From NCBI GenBank assembly GCA_905221615.1, contig CAJNDT010005479.1, positions 62,001 to 126,000 of the forward strand: a DNA stretch of 64,000 nt. Reading direction: 5' to 3'. The translations under genes and the position numbers were made by a program. The DNA comes from Symbiodinium sp. CCMP2592 (Eukaryota > Sar > Dinophyceae > Suessiales > Symbiodiniaceae). Below, one piece after another: positions 33,921 through 45,930 of this stretch (the first letter of the stretch is position 1; every line of letters starts with the position of its first letter). The notes under the pieces are model-generated. The model had not been told where the DNA came from and made no database searches. It saw nothing but the letters and a program-made list of their open reading frames with translations.

Positions 33921-34207
33921 CGGAATTCCTGTTCAGACACCTGCATCGATTTCCGAAAAGTAAGTGTCGTGTAGATAGAGTGACTGAGCTTTCCAGTTTC
34001 GTTTGATTGCTCTTCGTGTAGCTGCCGTTGCATTCTGTCACTTGTGCACCAGATCCTCTAGGTTACTGCTTGTAACAGCATCAAAGAATAGATCTAGAGA
34101 TTCTGTTCAGAGATTCTGAATGTGACTCATGCGTTCCGTCTGAAGAGTGCACCAATTCGAAGCTTGAAGAGAGATGATGATAGACGACCAGCTCAGACTG
34201 GGTCTGT

Positions 34208-34240
34208 GAGTGCGTGCGTTTGTGTGTGTGTGTGTGTCTG
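34208..34240. repeat. (GT)n microsatellite
   Basis: GTGCGTGCG followed by about nine clean GT units. Confidence 0.9.
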
Positions 34241-34409
34241 CAAGGGCTTCAAGCCTTTCTTCGGAGAGACGGGGAAGTTGAAGCTTGACTTGATGTGAGA
34301 CCTAGTGTTCAATCGTGGCTTGAAGTCAACATGCCGTTCAGCCTATCTGCCAACTTTGCAGGCGAGGGCAGGAATCAGACCGGCTGGGAAAAAAGAGTCC
34401 AGAGGTCAA

Positions 34410-34574
34410 GCGGTTCGCCACTTGTCCAGCCAGCTTAAAAGCTAGTTGATTTATTGCCGTGAGCGCCAGGTAGTAACCCAGAACATCCCTGCCTCTGTCT
34501 TCCAGAAGCTGACCTTTCCACGAGTACATGTGCATGAGAGGCTTCGGTTCCAGATTCCAGACATGAACCAGCAC
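34410..34574 (-). CDS. Membrane-segment exon of the large membrane gene
   Basis: Reads VHVWNLEPKPLMHMYSWKGQ, then LLEDRGRDVLGYYLALTAIN and QLAFKLAGQVANRL. A polar stretch followed by a moderately hydrophobic helix. No family recognised. Confidence 0.5.
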
Positions 34575-35078
34575 TTTTAACCAAGCAATGAATGTAGTAA
34601 GCTGTGGATGCTCTCGGTAGGCCTTCTACGCTGACCATAGTTGAAATGCAGCCGCTGCAGCTTGGACACAAAAGTGGCCCAGCCGCTATGCAGAAGACCA
34701 GGGAATTGAGCTGGCACTTCTGCACCGGATCTGGCTAGCTTCCTGAGTGGCGACAACGACAGCCAAAGCCACCAACATCGCCAACAACTGCAATAACACG
34801 AACAGCAGCACCAGGGCCAACACAAGTAATCAAGCGCAACGACCACCAACAGCAGCAGCAGGAGCATTCGGACCGCAAGACCGCCAAAGTACTGAAGAAG
34901 CACGACAACCACGAGCTCCACAACTCACGACCAACGCGCTGCTGCTGCTGCTGCTGCCAGCAGAACAAGTTGAATAAGAACAGCGGAACCACAATAGCAG
35001 CCACAGTCTTTCAAGACCATTGCAACCGGCAAGACAGCAGCAGCGGCTGCAGACAACAGCAACTGCAGGGCACTCGGA

Positions 35079-35428
35079 CTCAACAAAGCCATGGGTCATG
35101 GCCAGGTGCGCAAGCGGTGCTGCGGCACCACCGGCAGAATCCATCTGATCCATGAAATTGTTCAGGCGCTGTTCCATAGGCAGATGCCCGTCAAACAGGA
35201 TGGCCGGGACTGAAAGCACCGCCAAGGCGGTGGCGCCTCCGCACAACCACATGAGCAAAACCTCGGCCGATAGCTCTCATGATCATGAATACACCTGGGC
35301 ACCCAAGTGTTCGTCAGTTTGCCCTTGAGGATTTTGAAGATGATTAGATGCAGGCAGGCGGCGCTCAACAAGGCAAAGAAGAGAAGGCAAATGAACGTCT
35401 CCATCAGAAGATAAGCGTTGAAGACCTG
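35079..35428 (-). CDS. Membrane-segment exons of the large membrane gene
   Basis: About 35428-35265 reads QVFNAYLLMETFICLLFFAL, then LSAACLHLIIFKILKGKLTN, a strong membrane helix ended by lysines. About 35258-35085, in another frame, reads MLMWLCGGATALAVLSVPAI, then LFDGHLPMEQRLNNFMDQMD. Two helices separated by an intron or short loop. Confidence 0.55.
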
Positions 35429-35904
35429 TCTGCAGCCCTGCTGAGTCAGCAGGCTGGAATGAAGCGGAGGCAGGCCGACGAATCCGCGAGGATTGCAACT
35501 CGCAAAATAGTGCAATTTCTACGACAGACGGCCACAAGTGGCTCTTGAGCACTTTATTTGCGAGCCAGTCAAAGCTCCGAAACACCACTCAGCTGCCTCA
35601 GGCTGACCGCAACAATGACGTGCCACTGCTCCGAAGCATTGGCCACGAATTTTGCTGCTTGACGAAAGACGAGATTCGGATGTGACGATCTTCGTCATCC
35701 CGGTCATCCCTCTAACAAACTTGATGGAGGAGCAACGATATCGATACCTGATTGATGCTGGCTGAACTGAGGCGCAATCTGGATCCTAAGGGGATCCTGC
35801 CATCAACGTGCTTGGAGTCTCTGATGTTCAGAGGCACTCTGGGAGCGCTCCTATCGGAAAGGCTCCACAGACATATGTACATGAAATCAACGTGCATCTC
35901 CTTC

Positions 35905-36543
35905 AGAGATGAACCTACTTCCAAGCTTTCGCCCACGCCAGGACATAGCGGAGAGCACCGTCCGAAGCCGAGCGACCTGCATGGAAACGATGAAGAGTAA
36001 GCAGAGCGGTAAACTTGCGAAGCATGCAGCCTGCGAAAACACATCCCGATCGCTTTGCACACAGTGACATCCCCATATATCCCCATACAGGTACGACGAA
36101 AAAACAACACTACAGTAATACGTCATGACAGCTGTTGTTCGTGTGTTGGTGCAATCATGCAACTCAGGCATGGAAAGCGGGACTAATGATTTTCCACTGT
36201 CCCTCGTGAAAACTGCTCGCAATGGTTCACTCAAGCGAAGCCATTACAAGCCGGAAAGAATACCGCCTACAAGCATGAGACAACACAGGATGGCCCCACC
36301 TAGTATCTCGCCGGCGTGCCTAATTCCTTGCCCACGCAATCCAGAATCATCAAGCCTGGGTTGTGCATCCTGCATCCATCTCTCCATTGATGACGGAAAG
36401 ACCCCGCGAGAAAAAGCGCGTCGAAAAACAGTCAAAGTGAAGATACTGGCGCGACAATTGTCATGTATGACGCCGTTGCCAGTAAACCTGTGATGTCCTG
36501 CTAACGCCATAGCCTCAACTCCGATGAAGAACGCAAAATTCAT
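35905..36543 (-). CDS. Membrane-segment exons of the large membrane gene
   Basis: About 36543-36247 reads RMNFAFFIGVEAMALAGHHR, a long polar part (FTLTVFRRAFSRGVFPSSME), then GEILGGAILCCLMLVGGILS. About 36057-35905 reads QAACFASLPLCLLFIVSMQV, then ARLRTVLSAMSWRGRKLGSR. This places at least three membrane helices upstream of the 30-35 kb set. Confidence 0.55.
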
Positions 36544-37140
36544 CCGGGTTGCCCGGTTGACAGTGCTTGGGGCCTCAGCCGCTTGCAGGGGGCATGTATC
36601 GCAGATCACAGCATGCACACACGTAAAGGCACACAGCAGTGAGTTACTCTGCTCGCCTCAGGACATTCTCAAGCAACCAAACCAAGGCACAGTATTTGAA
36701 GAAGTCAGGGTCCCGGTCTGTGTCCTGCGCAACTGCTCAGCAAGCCTAACTGGCTTCTTCCGCTTGCATCGGCCTCGAGACTTAAAAATCTAAGGCTTGG
36801 TGAAGGCCTCCGCGCGCATTCGACGGAGTGCTGCAAGGATCGCATCGAGCTCCCCATTGAGCCCGAAGCCTCATTTTCGATGTTTCAGACATGTGCCAAC
36901 CGAGTGCAGTGCAGACTGCAGCTTATGTTGGTCATCAGCAACAGCCAGTCACCCCAACCATCGGTGAACAGCTCCGAAGGCCAAACCCAAGCCACGCAAG
37001 AAACAAGACTCACCAGTTCATCAATTTGCTACTTACTTGCAGTAATACTCTTTCACAGCGATTCAGGCAACCTTACGGTTCTTGACCTCGACTCCAAACT
37101 TGAAGGACTTGCACATGCTCAGACTGCTCGCCAAACCTTA

Positions 37141-38147
37141 ATGTAGCTGGGTAGTTCTGGAGCCATAGACGCACGTCTGCTTGGAGGCCATGGGACGCGC
37201 ATGGCGTGCCACGTTGCTGCACGCAGCCGACCAAGACTCCTTCATCGCAGCACTGCCAATCTGAATACGCAGAACAAATCTGCTAACTGGCAGTGCTTCA
37301 GCATCAAACGAAAGATCGCAACCTGTGGCTACACAACCTGCTCTGCCGGCCTCATGAGCAGCCTCAAGGTTGCCATATGTGCGCGCAAAAGTCCTCACAG
37401 TACCTTCGAGAGCCCGCGACGGTTTCATCACAGAATCTCCGGGTTTAGGTTCTTGGCCTTCGGGGCTTTCGACTCGGGTTTCAACAGTTGAGAAGCTCGG
37501 TCAAGTTATGTACGCCAGCACCAATCCAACAGGCTTCACTCTCGCGCTCATGCCTTCGTCCTACTGCTTCTCATCCCCTCATGCTCGATGCGAGTTATGA
37601 TTGCAGCGAGTTCCCAAGACCCTCAACCCTCAACCTTTCACCCGAGTTCCCAAATGTAGATGCTGGGCTTGGTCCATTGATGGAAAGGAAGCCGGGAAAT
37701 CTTTCTCTCTTCCTGTAGTCGTGCTGTGGTCAATAGTGGCAAATATCCAAAACTGGTGCCTGACGTTGGCACACCTGGCTAACGAAGTGCCTTCCCAGCG
37801 CCGGTCGCGCCGCGGAACATGTTTTGCAGCTTTGTCAGCAGCCGTAAGGACCAGCTTGGGACCTGCCGCAGAAACCGCCCGTGGCTGAGTCACTGTGTAT
37901 TCCGACTGCATCACTGCATGACCTGTATGTAGCCTTGGCACCGCACCTCTAAAGGACCGCGAAGCAGATAGCGCAACCTAAACACTCTGACACCCTGTTC
38001 TGGAGTCAAGGTCAGCTCGCTCCTCAAGCACGACGAGAATGGGTCCCCATCTCGCTGTCTAAGTATCTGCGCGTCTTCAGTCACCAAAAACCACCGGAAA
38101 CGAGTTGCACAGTCTTGCTTGTGGGCTCGTTCATGTTGAAAGCTTAG
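37141..38147 (-). CDS. Beta-rich extramembrane exons of the large gene
   Basis: Three segments. About 38147-37914: LSFQHERAHKQDCATRFRWF, LVTEDAQILRQRDGDPFSSC and LTPEQGVRVFRLRYLLRGPL. About 37920-37770: VMQSEYTVTQPRAVSAAGPK, then LVLTAADKAAKHVPRRDRRW. About 37413-37160: ALEGTVRTFARTYGNLEAAH, then DLSFDAEALPVSRFVLRIQI. Alternating polar and hydrophobic residues suggest a beta-sandwich type ectodomain. On the same strand just above, DYFELRIWGSSPLRRGG (about 38220-38170) may be another exon. Confidence 0.5.
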
Positions 38148-38645
38148 ACCGCAAAGCCACTGTGCAGACCGCCTCGCCGCAGAGGTGAGCTGCCCCAAAT
38201 GCGCAACTCGAAGTAATCCTCCTGACCACAGGGCTCACGGCATGTCGTACCATGCTGGGAGAACCAGCATATACTGGCTGCGCTCGGTGGTATTTGCCGC
38301 CTCCGGATTCCAATTGCGGACAAGGGCTTTTTCAGGACGCGTCCTGGCTTGGATACCAAAACATCTCATTCGACAGGCATGCACCTAACAAAGCATCTCT
38401 CACAGAACGGATGCCTTTCCGTCTAATATACGTTGTGGCCCAGGTGCAATATTTCTGGAGCCACAGTGACCAGCTTGACAGGTTCAGTCTTCGCCTCATG
38501 GCCTGAGTCCACAGAATATGCTTCTACGCTGAATTCTGACAAGGAAGGCAGAGTCGGTATGATGATCTTACTCAGAAGGAGGATGACATGCGCTTCAGAG
38601 CCCTTCTTCAATCTTCCGGCGCTGGTGGCTTCCTGGCTTATTTTG

Positions 38646-39000
38646 TGATGATGTCGACGACGACGACGACGATGATGATGATGACGACGGGAATGATTCT
38701 CGACAGCATCATGAACAGACCAAAACATCGGCAACTGACATGTCATAACTTAGGTGGCGAATCATGATGATGGTCATGATGCTGAGGATGGCAACGATGA
38801 TTCTGACCCACGGCTGATCATGATGATGATGATGGTGATGATGATGGTGATGATGGTGATGATGGTGATGATGGTGATGATGGTGATGATGGTGATGGTG
38901 ATGATGAAGATGATGAAGATGATGACGATGACGATGACGATGATGATGATGATGCTGCCGATGAGGCCGATGATGACGGTGGTGATGATGCCGTTGATCT
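38646..39000. repeat. (GAC)n and (GAT/GGT)n trinucleotide arrays
   Basis: A 50-bp GAC/GAT array at 38646-38692, then a GAT/GGT array at about 38818-38955 with flanking GATGAT patches. It encodes Met/Val, His and Ser-Pro artefacts in different frames. No palindromic element was found beside it. Right of it, 39016-39065 is a degenerate TGAACTGAA repeat. Confidence 0.95.
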
Positions 39001-39624
39001 ACCAAGTCCTGCACTCATGAGTTCAACTGAACTGAAATTGCAATGAATTGAACTGCACTGAACTGCCTTCCGGCAATAATCCATTGAAACCTAAAGTCCA
39101 GGCTGAGCACCCGCAACCTGAATAAAACAACAGCACACGGTTGAAGCGTCCAATCTCCGCATTCATACTGCCTGGCGAGTAATCAATGTCAGACGGAAGC
39201 GCCCTCGTCTTCATCGAGGTTGGCAACAGGCAACACAGGCAGTATAGTCTGGGAGCCGCGTCGACCCACCTTGCGTGAGCAAAGAAGCACCTGCTTGCCT
39301 AGCTGCGTTTGCCATGCTCAGGGACATTCAGCAATCAAGCATAAAGACATGCATCTCCATCATGCAGGTTGTCCAGCTGGCAAAGAAAACGAACTCATTG
39401 TATTCGCTGCCGTGGCACGGATGATCGACGCCCGGCTGTTGGAGACTTCTTGCTACTCCGCATTGGGAAAAGGTCAGAAAACGAGCAAGCACAGTGGAGA
39501 GAGCCACATCCCGCATGCTCCGATTCGTAGGATGATTTTGGGATATCCGAACTTTCCGCAAAGGTTGTATTATGTCTGCCACATCAGGGTGAGGTCAGCA
39601 AACACTGCTCCACAACAACTTCAC

Positions 39625-39975
39625 CCAAGCACAAACTCAAAGCACTCCTCGATGCGTTGGAGACGATGCTGGCTCGTGATGTCATCTGCAGACAGCACAA
39701 GTCTCGCTCCAATGCGTGCTTTTTGCAGCGACCCCTGTGCAAGCCTTTTTCAAGGGCAGCTTTCGCAAAACACGAGCACTCAACCTGCATAATCCAAAGT
39801 GACTAGTCTTGCCTTGTTCAAAACCTGGTTCGGGGCTGCTCCGCTGCCGATGCTAAGGCGCACAGAGCCTCTGCCTTGGCTTCGCAAGACTGAGCACTGC
39901 AGGCCCGCTCCCCTTTGCATCCAAGCCCAGATGCGGGGGCTGGGCGGCTCCTCGAGCGCAGTCGACTGTCGATGG
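39625..39975 (-). CDS. Candidate helical exons of the large gene
   Basis: About 39965-39840 reads SHTIDSRLRSRSRPAPASGL, then CSAQSCEAKAEALCALASAA. About 39735-39625 reads QKARIGARLVLSADDITSQH, then RLQRIEECFEFVLG. Both are open where the other minus frames are closed. Family unknown. Confidence 0.45.
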
Positions 39976-40244
39976 TATGACTGCCTCAGGATGCCCAGAC
40001 GCAGTGGAAACGATTCTGAGCTCAGCCTTCAAATCGTATCGTGGAGTTCAATGCAGCCTGACTGGGTGTTGCCTACATTGACATGGATGTGGAATTTGCT
40101 GTGTAAGCCTTCAGCGAGTGATCTCAACCCAGGTCGACACAAGAAGCTTGCTGCCAGTCCGAACTTTCTGCTGGCTCTTTCGCCAAGACTTGCTCGTAGC
40201 TGTAAAGAGATGTTGGCAAACAACAAGCCGACAAGATGCTACAT

Positions 40245-40406
40245 TCCCGGACGAAGGATAGACTTGTCGGCATCGCTGTGTCTTCGAACGGAACCCTGGC
40301 TCTTCGTACTATCTGAGCTGGAATGCTGTTGAGACTGCCGGCGACCGTCCACAGATCCTCGACGACTTCCATTCTCTGATCCAGAAGGCGGTCTCGCTTG
40401 GGCCTG
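40245..40406 (-). CDS. Ser/Arg-rich disordered exon with RRxS motifs
   Basis: Reads RPPSGSENGSRRGSVDGRRQ, then SQQHSSSDSTKSQGSVRRHS. It contains RRGS, RRQS and RRHS, the basophilic (PKA/AGC-kinase type) phosphorylation consensus. A disordered, phospho-regulated linker is the natural reading (inference). It belongs to the minus-strand gene between the 41 and 39.9 kb exons. Confidence 0.5.
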
Positions 40407-40927
40407 ACATTGCAGTACAAGTGAGAGCATGATTCTGGATTCTCTCTATAGCTTGCTTTTCATTTTCTATCACCAGCTGCAAGCTCCTATCGTGGCGTAC
40501 AACGTCACGTCGAAAGAGTGGTCAGCTTGACACAACGAGACCCGCTAAACTGCATCAATGACCGCCTCACAAGACTGCGACCAAACAACGTCCATCCCTG
40601 CGTCGCCCGACAGGCCCAACAAAAGGACACCCCAACAGCCAGTCACAGAATCCCCTGCACCCTTGCAGAGCCGCATTCCGTTGTTACGCTTATGTTTAAG
40701 AGCTTGACCGAATTCTGAGGATGGGGGCCTGACGGATGCAGTGATGGCAAGCACTTATTGGCCAAGTTCGCTACTGATACCGTTGCTCCACCACCAACAC
40801 ACGCACAGTATCCACACTCGCACTCGTGCAGTCAGCACATGATTCGATAACGTGCGCAACGTCAGCTTCCACTGTGTGATCATGTTGTGCCCGTCCTGCT
40901 GCAGTGTGTGTCGACCTCGTGTGAGCA

Positions 40928-41027
40928 CAAATGTCAGGGACTCCTGTCCGACGATCTTTACAGCGGAAGCGCGGGCGACTGCGGAGAAGACGATCACAGC
41001 ATGTCCATGCCGGAACGGGAGGAGCAT
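40928..41027 (-). CDS. Candidate exon of the large gene
   Basis: Reads FRHGHAVIVFSAVARASAVK, then IVGQESLTFVLTR. A hydrophobic beta-type segment. 41030-41950 otherwise has no exon that could be read with confidence. Confidence 0.35.
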
Positions 41028-41750
41028 GACAAACGCTCTCCTTCGCCTTGACCTCGATCTCCAGCATCACTCGGAGAGGGCCAGGGAAGTGAGTAACTCG
41101 GAGTCAGAGAGCTAAAGAAGCAGTCGATGTCGCCCCTCCGACTTTAGTCAACTGTGACAGACTCACATAACACCGTCATGAACGAAACTGACACACACCG
41201 TTGAAGTCTGGGTTGCACACCGCTCTGTGCAGAGGTGAGGATCTTGTAAACGCGGCATTGCCCAGACTTCCCTGCCAACTGCCGAGTGAACTCAGACGCT
41301 GCACCTACAAGCCTTTCGCGACATCTTTCTCGCTGCATGGGTCGGTTCTCATAGCCATAGCTATGCTTGCCAGCATGTGTGAGCCAGCCGTCTTGGAGAT
41401 ATTCCCGTCGCCTGACCGCGCGGCAGCCTGCTCCGCCTGCATCGTACGTGAAAGCCGAAGCCCCATACATCTGGGATACACTGGATTCTGCAGCTACTTG
41501 CCTTCAGCATGGTCTGCCCGCGCTTCGTCATTCCCTTCTTCAGGATTTTCGCATCGCCTACAGATCATGATAGGTTCACCACATTGCAACTGACAGGCCA
41601 GTCTTGGCCCCTAAGCCCGAAACCCTCTGCCAGCCACCTTCCTCCTCCTCTTTCTCGTCCGAAGCCAGCTGCTTCACCCGCTTGCCCCAGCGAGTTCCCT
41701 GGAGAAGCCAGAGCTCCTGGTACTGGGACATCTGGAGCCTATAGATCTGA

Positions 41751-41825
41751 TGTATGATAGATATACATGTAGATATGTGTATCTTTCTATGTATGTATAT
41801 ATATATATATATGCATACATACAGA
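41751..41825. repeat. (TATG)n/(TA)n microsatellite
   Basis: Imperfect GATATACATG and TATG units, then about nine TA units, then CATACATA. Confidence 0.9.
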
Positions 41826-41954
41826 TGTTACATCTTGCCTACTTTATCTCTGACCCGTGGAAATGTCTACACATACTGTTCATGTCATAGCAGCATGTAG
41901 CGTATAGAAACCCATTTCAACAGACTTGCCGAACCGCAGCACCATACATCCTAC

Positions 41955-43034
41955 CGACTGTTTCTGAGCCTAGCGGCCAGCGTGCTGTTTGGTTCCAGCA
42001 ACTTGGCGCGCAGCTCGGCTCCTTCGCACGAAGTGTGGCTGCGAAGACACTGACTTGGTCGGCTGGACGCGTCCATGCAGCCTCTTCTGCGGGCTTCGGT
42101 GGCCTTCCCACCGCTTCTAGTGTGCTCCCTTCGCTTCTTTTGGCAGTCCGACATGCCGGAAGGTGCTCTTCATATAGGTTGTTGCAGCTACAACTAAATA
42201 ATAATCTACTATGATCCGGGCCATGTGTAGTACATGTCTGCATCCCTACGATTAAGCTAGAGCAGGTTTGCCACTGAAAGAAAAAGCAGCATTCAAGAGA
42301 CCGTTGGTCGGCCATATGGGAAGCTGAGATTCTGAGCAGCGTCACTCGGTCAGTCTCCAGTTGCCTCGGTCCATGTTCGACAGATCATGATCTGAGCCAA
42401 AAACAGCCCCGGCAAGCCTTCGGAGATGGAAGGCATTGGAGTGAAACTGGCTCCCTAGCGAATGGAATTCTCGGGAATACGGGCGAAAATCTTGAGCACA
42501 GAACCACCGGGACGAACTTCAGAAACTCTTGTACCAAGCTGCACTTGAGGATTCTGTGCCATGCCGGGGCCGCCATCCGGGCTCCACTGCCCTGCACAAA
42601 GTGCACTGCAACAGATCCGAGAAGAAAAACTGAGCGCTACCGGTACCTGCTACCTCCATGCGCACAAGAGCTGCCGCCGTCCTCGGACGCAGCATGGACC
42701 ATCCGCAAAGTCTCCTCAGAGTCTCAGAATAACGGTAGAACGCAGGGCGAAAGCACACGGAAGGCATTTCTGCGGCACTTCTGGCCAGGACACCAGGAAA
42801 CTCCTCATCACCTCGAATGCTGCGACAAAGGGGGGATCATCATGACAACATCCATCCGTTCAGATGCGATGAGCAGAAGTCAATCACAACAATGCCAGAG
42901 GCGCTGTCCGTCGACTTTTCTGGAAAAAGCTCCAATCGAACTTCCTCTACGACTCTTTCGAGTGATGAGTCCTGCGCCGGGCATGTAGTCGAATACTCCG
43001 ACTTGGCTATTCTCACACTCGTCTGGCCCAAAGG
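41955..43034 (-). CDS. Candidate exons of the large gene, N-terminal half
   Basis: About 43034-42860 reads SVRIAKSEYSTTCPAQDSSL, then ERVVEEVRLELFPEKSTDSA and SGIVVIDFC. About 42767-42640 reads VCFRPAFYRYSETLRRLCGW. About 42040-41955 reads CEGAELRAKLLEPNSTLAAR. Mixed beta and helical composition, no domain recognised. The exons share the strand of the membrane series. Confidence 0.4.
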
Positions 43035-43352
43035 TCGAAACCAATCTGGAAGCCCACTCAAATGTACAGTGGCGGCACATGACCAGTCGCTATTTCGGGA
43101 TCTCAATCAATTTCCATCGAGGTGCTCAACATGATGTGAAACCATCCGACCAAAGAGAAAGTGCATGCCAAAGAGTTGAAATGCTTGACCGGCCTGTTCC
43201 AGTGAATCGAAGGATGCATCATCGTCATCCTGGACAATTTGTTGCCGCGCTGGTGAAGGTGAGCTCACGTTCTAGATGCAGTCTTGCGGCAGACACGCAC
43301 GAGCCTCGGCCATGAAACTGCATAATTGCAGGTGCATGCTGCACATTACAGC

Positions 43353-44100
43353 TCATGTCATATTTTTCATTGGTGAAGAGTGTGCACTTCGGCTGCTCAG
43401 GGTGCTACCTGAAAGACCTGAGCCTTGCACTGTTTCCATGATCGGGTGCGGGAACTGCGGAGAAAGATGCCTCACCAACCTCCGAGCTTCAGGTGGCACC
43501 ACGGGCGAGGAGGCGTTCAGGCTAGACTCACCTAGACATGACCAGACAGTCGCAGCCAGAACGCCGGCTCTACCAACCAAAGTGCGAGCTCTCCAACCAC
43601 AACGCTGCTTTTGTTGGCAATAGGCTGCATCTAAACCCAGTCTGTGTGGGGAATTGTTGCTATCCTGTGCTTCGCTGGTAAACGGCTGAATCTATCTAGT
43701 TCAAACTGGGTGGACAAGGGGCTGGCATGCAGTTCGAAATGACATCTCCATTGAGAACCACACTCGCTGTGTGCCAAAGCGGTTCAATCGACACTGCTGG
43801 TTCAGCTTGGAGCGGGATAACGGGACGGTATTGGACTCGCAGGCTGATGGCTCCTACATGGCACTTCTCGCTCGACTCGGCAAAACTGCTAAAGACAGGA
43901 TACTGCACTTCTGGCCCACATTCAAAGATAACCATCATACTTCATACAAGTAGGTGAAACATTTTCATGTCACTCAGTAGAAACTCTTCTGAGCATGGGA
44001 CCAACTCGCAGAGCTCCCAAATGGACAAACGATCATCCAGTCTCGTGGTTCGGTCCTGGTATCCAGTGTCCAAGCCAGAGGCCACGGTTACACAGGGGCA
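43353..44100 (-). CDS. Candidate 5' exons of the large gene
   Basis: About 44080-43985 reads DTGYQDRTTRLDDRLSIWEL, then CELVPCSEEFLLSDMKM. About 43930-43715 reads VIFECGPEVQYPVFSSFAES, VGAISLRVQYRPVIPLQAEP and LWHTASVVLNGDVISNCMPA. About 43525-43370 is Pro/Ser-rich (SSLNASSPVVPPEARRLVRH). The first two look folded, the third disordered. No start codon context was identified. Confidence 0.4.
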
Positions 44101-44764
44101 GCGGGGCAGAAGCAAATAGCAAGGCTCAATGCTCCGCCGCCACAATCAGAAAGAATGGGAGTGTTGATAGGGCTTCCCGGGTTCTCAAGGTCTGCGTCCT
44201 TTGAAGTCCGCAAAGCATGGATGGCGTTTCCATCCAGGACTTGCTCGAGCTCCTAACAGGATGCCCTACGACATGAATCACTCAATAAGCTCCTCATTCA
44301 CTCAATGAGCTGTTCGTAGTTCATTGTCTTTGGCCTCGAAGGTCACGCTGCCATGACCAGGAACATGGCCGCTCATCGATCCATGAAGCAAACGGAGCAC
44401 TACATCTAAAAACGGTGCATTGTATTGTTCAAGTCAAGCATATCAGATTGAAACCATGGATAGCAAGTGCACTCTTGATTAGCCCAGGATTCGGAAGGCA
44501 AAAGCTTTTGAGATCTTGTATCCGACATGGTCGAAACTAGGCACAGCTTACCTCCGGCCAATCCACAAATCCTACCCTCACCTATGCTTCGAGTTCACCA
44601 GATATCGCCGGCATCGCATCTGCACCCCAACAATGCTGCATAGATCTGTACATTCAATGCCAACTAGACGCAGTGATGCATTGTATCCGGCGTGCGTTTT
44701 GAACTGATGCGTCCATCCTCCAGCGCCCTAAACATGCTTTAAGCACGTAGATGCTCCACAGCCC

Positions 44765-44968
44765 AAAGCTGCTAAGAAGAAGTTGCGGCAGCTTCAAAAA
44801 GCCTTTCACAAGTTCTCGTTGCCTGGTTCACAGAGCGCTGGAGAACCTGCGGATCAGTGCAGCTTTATCTCACAACAGCCAGGGCCTGTGAATAAGCCAA
44901 GCCAAGCCTATCTGGTGGGAACCTTCAAAATACAAAGCATTGGGGAGGGCAGCAAGTATAGAAGCTGA
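44765..44968 (+). CDS. Possible plus-strand basic helical exon
   Basis: After CTCCACAG the plus frame reads PKAAKKKLRQLQKAFHKFSL, then PGSQSAGEPADQC, open to a TGA at 44966. The minus strand is closed or unconvincing here. Isolated, so it is uncertain. Confidence 0.3.
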   Translation, partial: KAAKKKLRQLQKAFHKFSLPGSQSAGEPADQCSFISQQPGPVNKPSQAYLVGTFKIQSIGEGSKYRS

Positions 44969-45099
44969 AACTAGCTGGCCTGCGTGACTCTTGCACTTCC
45001 TGTAAACGACGAAGCTGTGCTGACTGCCTGCACAGTCGGGCATGGAGGGTCACATGTCACACGAGGCGCAAAATCTGTGCCAAGTCGCAAGTGTGTCAA

Positions 45100-45930
45100 C
45101 AACACAGGGGCTTGCGGACCCGCGACGGCGTTTTCACCTGGCCCAGTCGCAACGTGTTCCCCAAACGCATCAACTCGAAGCTGATTTGGCTTGCACTCTG
45201 GCAACGCATGCTCCTATCAGACGAGCCGCAAGCATCCACTGCGACGCCACGAGCCACAGCGTCAACCTGCAACACCATGCAGATCGTCGGAAGACAATTT
45301 TGCGTTGGCTGGCTGAGGAAAGCATTCCCAAGGCTCTGCCGAGTCCGTGCTGGACAGGAAAAGAAAGGATTAATCGAAAAAGCCCGTGTTCAGCCAGGAG
45401 CCTCTACTCCATCACGCTCCATGTCTTGGAAGAGGTGAATCACTTCCCGCCTCACTCGAGATTTTCTCGAATCTGATCCCATCCACTGCTGTTCCATTCA
45501 CTCTATTGGCTACGCATGCTCAAAAATGCAGACCCCGAGATCGACAGGATAATAATCTCATGAGCATCTGGCCATTGTCCAGCATCTCTGAAGGTAGCCA
45601 TTGCAGAGTTGTAAGCCTTGCAAAGGCACACATCGCTCGGCGCAAGACTTGGGGAAAGCTGAAAAAGTTCGACATTTCTGCCACTCTGCACCACAATAAT
45701 GACGATTCCTGGAATTGTGTGCAGATCAGACAAACTTAACACGGCTTTTTTACAACATGCCACCACGCACGACACCCATCGGACGATTGAAAATCTACTC
45801 CCATGACATTCATTCTTTCTCGAACCGCTCTAAACGCGCGGCAGGGGGCCACCAGATTCAGCGTCTGCTTCTGGAAATGCAGCTCTTTCAGGAGTTGCGC
45901 AGAGCGGCGCCAGCCGTGGCCTGAAAGACA
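45100..45930 (-). CDS. PPR exons, 3'-most readable part of the PPR gene
   Basis: About 45930-45800 reads GWRRSAQLLKELHFQKQTLN, then APCRAFRAVRERMN (second half of one PPR plus the first helix of the next). About 45640-45545 reads AYNSAMATFRDAGQWPDAHE. About 45260-45130 reads VLQVDAVARGVAVDACGSSD, then a degenerate second helix. PPR repeats are about 35-residue helix-turn-helix units that bind RNA. In dinoflagellates most are predicted for plastids or mitochondria. Frames alternate, so introns separate them. Confidence 0.6.

Noticed and set aside
38709-39084. His-rich and Met/Val-rich frames suggesting a metal-binding protein
   Set aside because: They are translations of (GAT/GGT)n, with equivalent open frames in all phases.
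39220-39792. 190-codon plus-strand frame
   Set aside because: The minus strand in the overlapping part (39735-39625) reads as a better helical exon, so the plus frame is treated as a shadow.
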